Source: an uncultured bacterium | GTDB taxonomy: Bacteria > Bacteroidota > Bacteroidia > Bacteroidales > JACABE01 | Assembly: GCA_903911455.1 (NCBI GenBank) | Contig: CAIWDQ010000484.1 | Coordinates: forward strand, 1 to 7,238 | DNA length: 7,238 nucleotides | Direction of reading: 5' to 3' | In this document: in pieces, positions 6,516-7,238 of the stretch | Position numbering within the stretch: the first letter of the stretch is position 1 | Layout of the letters: each line of letters opens with the position of its first letter | Translations under genes and position numbers: made by a program | Notes under the pieces: generated by a model | Database searches by the model: none | Told to the model about the DNA's origin: nothing | Seen by the model: the letters and a program-made list of their open reading frames with translations, nothing else

Positions 6516-6998
6516 ATGATTATGAAAAAAAATACACTGATTAAATTAGTACTTTTGATTTTATTTATCGTAGCTTTAAATTCTTTAAAGGCGCAAACTT
6601 CTTCCGAAAAAGTTCATAAAGAAATCTTAGAGACATTGAAATTGTGGAACACAGCTGCTTCAGCTGCTAATGTTGATAAGGCAATTTTGTTATTTGATAA
6701 CTCTGATAATATTATGTTAATAGGTTCGGATAGTGGAGAAGTTTATAAAGGTAAAGATCAAATAAAAGGGTGGCTAACCCAAATTTTTAAAAATGTCAGT
6801 TTCTCTTGGGAAATGAATAGAATTGATATTGATTACAATGGTAATACAGCCTGGCTATTTGTAGATGGATTAATGATTGTAAAATTCAATAATGGAGAAA
6901 CATTTAAAAAACCATATCGGTTTAGTGGAATTATGGTTAAGAAAAAGAAAACATGGAAATGGAGATTATTTGATGGGTCAGAACCTAAACAACAATAA
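6516..6998 (+). CDS. Secreted NTF2/SnoaL-like (DUF4440-type) protein
   Basis: The 160-residue product begins with a signal peptide: lysines at 4-5, a hydrophobic stretch from about residue 8 to 21, and a likely cut after LKA at 26. The mature part is about 134 residues, the usual size of one cone-shaped NTF2-like domain. The helical start (KVHKEILETLKLWNTAASAAN), YKGKDQIKGWL at 77-87, TAWLFVDGLM (111-120) and YRFSGIMVKKKKTWKWRLFDGSEP (134-157) fit the SnoaL-like/DUF4440 pattern. Such proteins have varied roles and no specific substrate can be read here; a periplasmic location is inferred. The start could equally be the ATG at 6522, giving a neater MKKN signal peptide. It stands alone between two terminators. 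The downstream direct repeat overlaps its last codons. Confidence 0.9.
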   Translation: MIMKKNTLIKLVLLILFIVALNSLKAQTSSEKVHKEILETLKLWNTAASAANVDKAILLFDNSDNIMLIGSDSGEVYKGKDQIKGWLTQIFKNVSFSWEMNRIDIDYNGNTAWLFVDGLMIVKFNNGETFKKPYRFSGIMVKKKKTWKWRLFDGSEPKQQ

Positions 6999-7027
6999 AT
7001 AAACAATATGCGGCTTGCGAGAGTGTT
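6989..7027. repeat. Direct repeat, downstream copy
   Basis: This copy starts ACAACAATAAATAAAC and continues through AATATGCGGCTTGCGA to TGTT, with 3 extra bases near its end compared with the copy at 6405. It begins inside the last codons (Gln-Gln-stop) of the NTF2-like gene and runs into the space before the terminator. Confidence 0.7.
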
Positions 7028-7041
7028 TATACAATTAATTG

Positions 7042-7080
7042 AAAGCCCTGCATACTCATAATATGTAGGGCTTTTGTTTT
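7042..7080 (+). terminator. Rho-independent terminator
   Basis: AAAGCCCTGCATA (7042-7054) and TATGTAGGGCTTT (7062-7074) form a 13-bp stem with one G-T wobble and a 7-base loop, followed by a T-rich tail (TGTTTT). It lies 44 bases after the stop of the NTF2-like gene and shares the GGGCTTTTGTTTT tail with the terminator at 6292. Confidence 0.92.
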
Positions 7081-7238
7081 ATTCTCATTTATATTTAAAC
7101 CTTGATTTCAGATCTAAATATAATTATCATCATCAAACACATTTATATCTGCATTATTAAGTAATACGGGGTAATTTTACGCTTAATTTATATATAATTG
7201 AAGTTTAAGTCTTTCTTTTATTTTTTAAATTTTTGTTA
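7081..7238. other. AT-rich end of window, no gene seen
   Basis: No open frame, RNA gene or convincing promoter is visible on either strand. The stretch is very AT-rich and probably the intergenic region before a gene outside the window. Confidence 0.6.

Noticed and set aside
7081..7238. Start or end of a gene running off the right edge
   Set aside because: All frames on both strands are interrupted by stops or are too short and AT-rich to support a coding call.

Overview
The window looks like chromosomal DNA from a member of the Bacteroidota. It is AT-rich and the start codons lack Shine-Dalgarno sequences. One promoter is an excellent match to the Bacteroidota pattern (TTG, 18 bases, TAnnTTTG). 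Several intergenic repeats are of a kind I associate, from memory, with that phylum. I cannot name a genus.

Layout. Positions 27-3419 (minus strand) hold a complete mfd gene, the transcription-repair coupling factor. It is bounded on both sides by tracts of four 7-bp repeats (1-28 and 3420-3447). Upstream of mfd, 3511-3782 is a tandem array of 13 units with a 21-bp period, each with a T5-T6 run. Positions 3783-4260 carry no credible gene but contain two degenerate palindromic elements (about 3970-4050 and 4110-4189). A clear promoter at 4261-4289 then drives a plus-strand gene (4406-5320) for a largely helical protein of unknown function with a probable small beta domain at its C-terminus. 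After a hairpin, an 8-bp tandem repeat and a short CAATAG repeat comes a second plus-strand gene (5505-6251). Its protein resembles a PD-(D/E)XK-like family, but the expected glutamate of the E-x-K motif is histidine. A third 7-bp repeat tract and a strong terminator (6292-6325) follow. The last gene (6516-6998) encodes a secreted NTF2/SnoaL-like protein. It is flanked by two imperfect direct copies of a roughly 36-bp sequence and closed by a second strong terminator (7042-7080).

How the genes relate. mfd is a housekeeping repair gene and is divergent from the rest. The three plus-strand genes are separated by repeats and, in one case, a terminator, so they look like independent units and not one operon. 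I see no defence, mobile or biosynthetic system. The unusual content is mainly in the repeats: a helically phased 21-bp array, gene-bounding heptamer tracts and direct repeats around the last gene. The His-for-Glu replacement in the nuclease-like protein is the other notable point.
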